Part shown: piece after piece, positions 61,437 through 64,000 of the stretch
How positions within the stretch are numbered: the first letter of the stretch is position 1
Layout: each line of letters opens with the position of its first letter
NCBI GenBank assembly: GCA_030824495.1
Contig: JAVBXP010000084.1
Coordinates: 1 to 64,000 of the forward strand
Reading direction: 5' to 3'
From: a bacterium
GTDB taxonomy: Bacteria; Pseudomonadota; Alphaproteobacteria; Caulobacterales; Caulobacteraceae
Length of the DNA stretch: 64,000 nt
The notes under the pieces: generated by a model
The model's input: the letters and a program-made list of their open reading frames with translations, nothing else
Told to the model about the DNA's origin: nothing
Databases searched by the model: none
Translations under genes and position numbers: made by a program

Positions 61437-63749
61437 ATGCCAAACGTCTCCTGGCGCCGGGACATTCTGACCCGGCCAATCTTCCACTGGGCCAAGGGCG
61501 TGCTCCCGGCCCTGTCGGACACCGAACGCGAGGCCATCGAGGCCGGCGATGTTTGGTGGGATGCGGCTCTGTTCGGCGGCGACCCCGATTGGAACGTCCT
61601 GCTGGACCTGCCGCCAGCCAGGCTTCGGCCCGACGAACAGGCCTTCATGGATGGTCCAGTCGAGGCGCTGTGCGCCATGCTCGACGACTGGCGCATCACC
61701 TGGGAAACGCGCGACTTGCCGCCCGAGGCATGGACTTTCCTGAAGGATAACAAATTCTTCGGGATGATTATTCCCACCGAGCACGGCGGCCTGGGATTCT
61801 CCGCCTACGGCCACGCCGAGGTGGTGAGAAAGATCGCTACCCGTTCCGTCTCCGCCGCTGTGACCGCAATGGTCCCCAATTCCTTGGGCCCGGGTGAGCT
61901 GATCATGCGCTTCGGGACGCAGGCCCAGAAGGGCCATTGGTTGCCCCGGCTGGCCGATGGCCGCGAGATCCCGGCATTCGGCCTGACCAGTCCGGAAGCA
62001 GGATCGGACGCTTCGGCCATGATCGACGAGGGCGTCGTGGCGCGGGGCCTCTGGCAGGGCAAGGAGGTCCTTGGCGTCCGCCTCAACTGGCACAAGCGCT
62101 ACATCACCCTAGGCCCCGTCTGCACCGTGCTTGGCCTGGCCTTCAAGCTGCGCGACCCCGATCACCTGCTGGGCGAGCGAGAAGACATCGGCATCACCTG
62201 CGCCCTGGTTCCGACCGACATCCCCGGCGTCGAGATTGGCCGCCGTCACCTGCCCGCCTTCCAGACATTCCAGAACGGGCCGAATTGGGGGCACGACGTC
62301 TTCATTCCGCTCGACCTGATCATCGGCGGCGTGGACCGGGTCGGTGAGGGCTGGAAAATGCTGATGACGGCGCTGGCCGCCGGGCGTGGAATATCGCTGC
62401 CCGCGCTGTCCGGCGCCTCCGCGGCCTTCTCGGCCCTGACCACCGGATCATACGCCCGCGTTCGCCAACAGTTCGGCTTGCCAATTGGCAAGTTCGAGGG
62501 CGTGCAGGAGCGTCTGGCGCGCATCGCCGGCAACGCCTACCTGATCGACGGCGCGCGACGCCTAACCTGCATTGGGCTCGACCAGGGCCATCACCCCTCG
62601 GTGATCTCGGCGATGATGAAGGCCGGCGCGACCGAGCGGATGCGGGTGGTGGTCAATGACGCCATGGACGTCCACGGCGGAAAGGCCGTCATCGAGGGAC
62701 CGCGCAACTATCTGGGCGGCCACTACCGAGCGGTCCCCGTCGGCATCACGGTCGAGGGCGCCAACATCCTGACCCGCAGCCTCATGATCTTCGGCCAGGG
62801 CGCGATCCGCGCTCATCCCTATCTGCTGGATGAGATCCTGGCCCTGGGAGAGGCTGACCAGCGCAAAGGCCTCGACCAGTTCGACGACGCGTTCTGGAAG
62901 CATGTCGCCCATGCCCTGCGCACCGGGATAAACGCCTGGTCGCGGAGCTGGACGAATGGGCTCAGCGCCCCTGCCCCAGAAGCTGGCCGGGCGCGAGGCT
63001 TTTACCGCCAGATGGGGCGCTACACCGCCGCGTTCGCCCTTACCGCCGACGTCGCCCTGCTGACGCTGGGCGGCGAGTTGAAGCGCAAGGAGATGCTCTC
63101 GGGCCGGTTGGGCGACGTGCTCTCCGAGCTCTACTTCCTGTCTGGCGCCTTGAAGCGCTGGGAGGATGAGGGCCGCCAGGACGCCGACTTCCCGCTGCTG
63201 AAGTGGTGCATGGAAACCGGCTTTGCGACCATCGAGGCGCGGCTCGACGAGATCTTCGCCAACCTGCCCAACGCGCTGGCGGGCTGGCTGCTGCGCCTTG
63301 CCATCCTCCCGCTCGGCCCGCGGCGTCGCGGCCCCTCCGACCGCGTCACCCGCGACTGCGCCGATCTGTTGCTGGAACCCTCGCCAACACGCGATCGGCT
63401 TGTGGCAAACGTCTATATCGGCGGCGCCGACGAGGCGGTGGGCCAACTGATCGACGCTTTCGAGCAGGTGGTCGCCACCCAGCCCATTCATGATCGCTTG
63501 CGTGAACAGAAGGTCCGCGATTGGAAGGCGGCGGTGGGTCGTGGCCTCGTCACACCCGAGGAAGTAGCTCAGCTTGAGGCCGCTGAACGCGCCATCGCAG
63601 CGGTGATTGAAGTGGACGACTTTGCGCCCGACGCCTTAGCCGTCCATGACCAGCCCGCAGGCCTGCCTCCCCGCCTGCCTCCTGCAACTTCGGGGGAAGG
63701 CGCGCCGCTCCATCCGGCCGCGGCCATGCCGTTCGGGCGCGTGCATTGA
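61437..63749 (+). CDS. Acyl-CoA dehydrogenase, FadE type
   Basis: A 770-residue flavoprotein for the first step of fatty-acid beta-oxidation, much larger than a normal acyl-CoA dehydrogenase. Residues about 100-450 form the catalytic acyl-CoA dehydrogenase domain (IPTEHGGLGFSAYGHAEVVRKIA; FGLTSPEAGSDASAM; VHGGKAVIEGPRNYLG), and the C-terminal 300 residues are the extra domain of the FadE/DUF1974 type. It is followed by an AraC-family regulator on the other strand. Confidence 0.9.
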   Translation: MPNVSWRRDILTRPIFHWAKGVLPALSDTEREAIEAGDVWWDAALFGGDPDWNVLLDLPPARLRPDEQAFMDGPVEALCAMLDDWRITWETRDLPPEAWTFLKDNKFFGMIIPTEHGGLGFSAYGHAEVVRKIATRSVSAAVTAMVPNSLGPGELIMRFGTQAQKGHWLPRLADGREIPAFGLTSPEAGSDASAMIDEGVVARGLWQGKEVLGVRLNWHKRYITLGPVCTVLGLAFKLRDPDHLLGEREDIGITCALVPTDIPGVEIGRRHLPAFQTFQNGPNWGHDVFIPLDLIIGGVDRVGEGWKMLMTALAAGRGISLPALSGASAAFSALTTGSYARVRQQFGLPIGKFEGVQERLARIAGNAYLIDGARRLTCIGLDQGHHPSVISAMMKAGATERMRVVVNDAMDVHGGKAVIEGPRNYLGGHYRAVPVGITVEGANILTRSLMIFGQGAIRAHPYLLDEILALGEADQRKGLDQFDDAFWKHVAHALRTGINAWSRSWTNGLSAPAPEAGRARGFYRQMGRYTAAFALTADVALLTLGGELKRKEMLSGRLGDVLSELYFLSGALKRWEDEGRQDADFPLLKWCMETGFATIEARLDEIFANLPNALAGWLLRLAILPLGPRRRGPSDRVTRDCADLLLEPSPTRDRLVANVYIGGADEAVGQLIDAFEQVVATQPIHDRLREQKVRDWKAAVGRGLVTPEEVAQLEAAERAIAAVIEVDDFAPDALAVHDQPAGLPPRLPPATSGEGAPLHPAAAMPFGRVH

Positions 63750-63773
63750 GGCGCGTCGGCTCAGCCGTGAGGG

Positions 63774-64000
63774 CTAGGCCGCCCGCCGAGGCCGCATCGC
63801 CCCAGGTGATACGCCGAGGTGTCGCTTAAAGGCGCGGCTGAAGGCAGGACCCGTTTCATAGCCGAGACGGGCGCAAACCTCCGCGATGCTGAGGCCCTGC
63901 TCGACCAGGAGCGTGCTGGCCAGGTACATGCGCCAGCGCGCGACATAGCGGGCTGGAGATAGGCCCAGAACCTGCGCGAAACGCTCGGTGAAGATCGAGC
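63774..64000 (-). CDS. AraC-family regulator, C-terminal fragment (runs off the window)
   Basis: The last 75 codons of a transcription factor, truncated by the window edge. The sequence SIFTERFAQVLGLSPARYVARWRM and ASTLLVEQGLSIAEVCARLGYETGPAFSRAFKRHLGVSPGAMR is the double helix-turn-helix DNA-binding domain of AraC/XylS proteins. The stop lies 24 bases from the end of the convergent fadE-type gene. The effector domain lies outside the window. Confidence 0.9.
   Translation of the reverse strand, partial: SIFTERFAQVLGLSPARYVARWRMYLASTLLVEQGLSIAEVCARLGYETGPAFSRAFKRHLGVSPGAMRPRRAA

Noticed and set aside
1-64000. CRISPR array, insertion sequence, phage or integrase genes, rRNA
   Set aside because: No regularly spaced repeats, no transposase or integrase motifs and no rRNA sequence were seen on either strand.

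Overview
The window is GC-rich, densely coded DNA from an alphaproteobacterium, most likely a member of the Caulobacteraceae (Caulobacter or Phenylobacterium). The main reasons are the left-hand order dipM-pcm-surE-serS-tatCBA-scpBA-nagZ-SPOR protein, the DipM architecture (two LysM pairs plus a degenerate LytM domain), and the abundance of catabolic thiolases, TonB receptors and SnoaL-like proteins. The species is an inference; no rRNA gene is present. I saw no insertion sequence, phage gene or CRISPR array.

Bases 1-12,900 hold a conserved housekeeping block, mostly on the minus strand: cell division and envelope (dipM, nagZ, SPOR protein), protein repair and survival (pcm, surE), seryl-tRNA synthetase, twin-arginine export (tatABC), chromosome condensation (scpAB), a dNTPase, the Fe-S carrier erpA and a CsgG/SH3 lipoprotein-like protein. 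Bases 13,000-23,000 are mixed: exonuclease III, several uncharacterised secreted or membrane proteins, an amino acid racemase, glutathione peroxidase, two oxidoreductases, a VanZ-like protein and a MATE exporter. Bases 23,100-30,215 return to core metabolism: class II DAHP synthase, O-antigen ligase-like protein, glutathione reductase, rpiA, glmU, gph and a tRNA-Val(CAC).

Bases 30,200-48,500 are an accessory catabolic region: a CYP153-like P450, small genes, a SulP transporter, a TonB-dependent receptor, a carotenoid oxygenase-family dioxygenase in an operon with an SDR and a SnoaL-like protein, a methyltransferase-like membrane protein, a dihydrodipicolinate-reductase-like dehydrogenase, a second SnoaL-like protein, an unusual double HxlR regulator, two thiolases and a VOC protein. 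A 19-base motif, consensus TCACTTGCNTAACGAGATG, recurs in every divergent or upstream spacer of this block (five good copies). One copy lies between the HxlR gene and the thiolase it faces. I read this as a single regulon for uptake, oxidative cleavage and thiolytic breakdown of a hydrophobic compound such as an apocarotenoid, stilbene or terpenoid. This is the most novel-looking system in the window.

Bases 48,500-50,200 carry metabolite repair (nnrD) and a histidine phosphatase. Bases 50,278-56,241 are a four-gene phosphorelay in which every junction overlaps by four bases: CHASE3-GAF hybrid kinase, CheR, CheB, receiver-kinase. Bases 56,422-61,311 are a tripartite EmrAB/NodT drug efflux operon facing its TetR repressor across paired operators. 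The window closes with a large FadE-type acyl-CoA dehydrogenase and the C-terminal end of an AraC-family regulator running off the edge.
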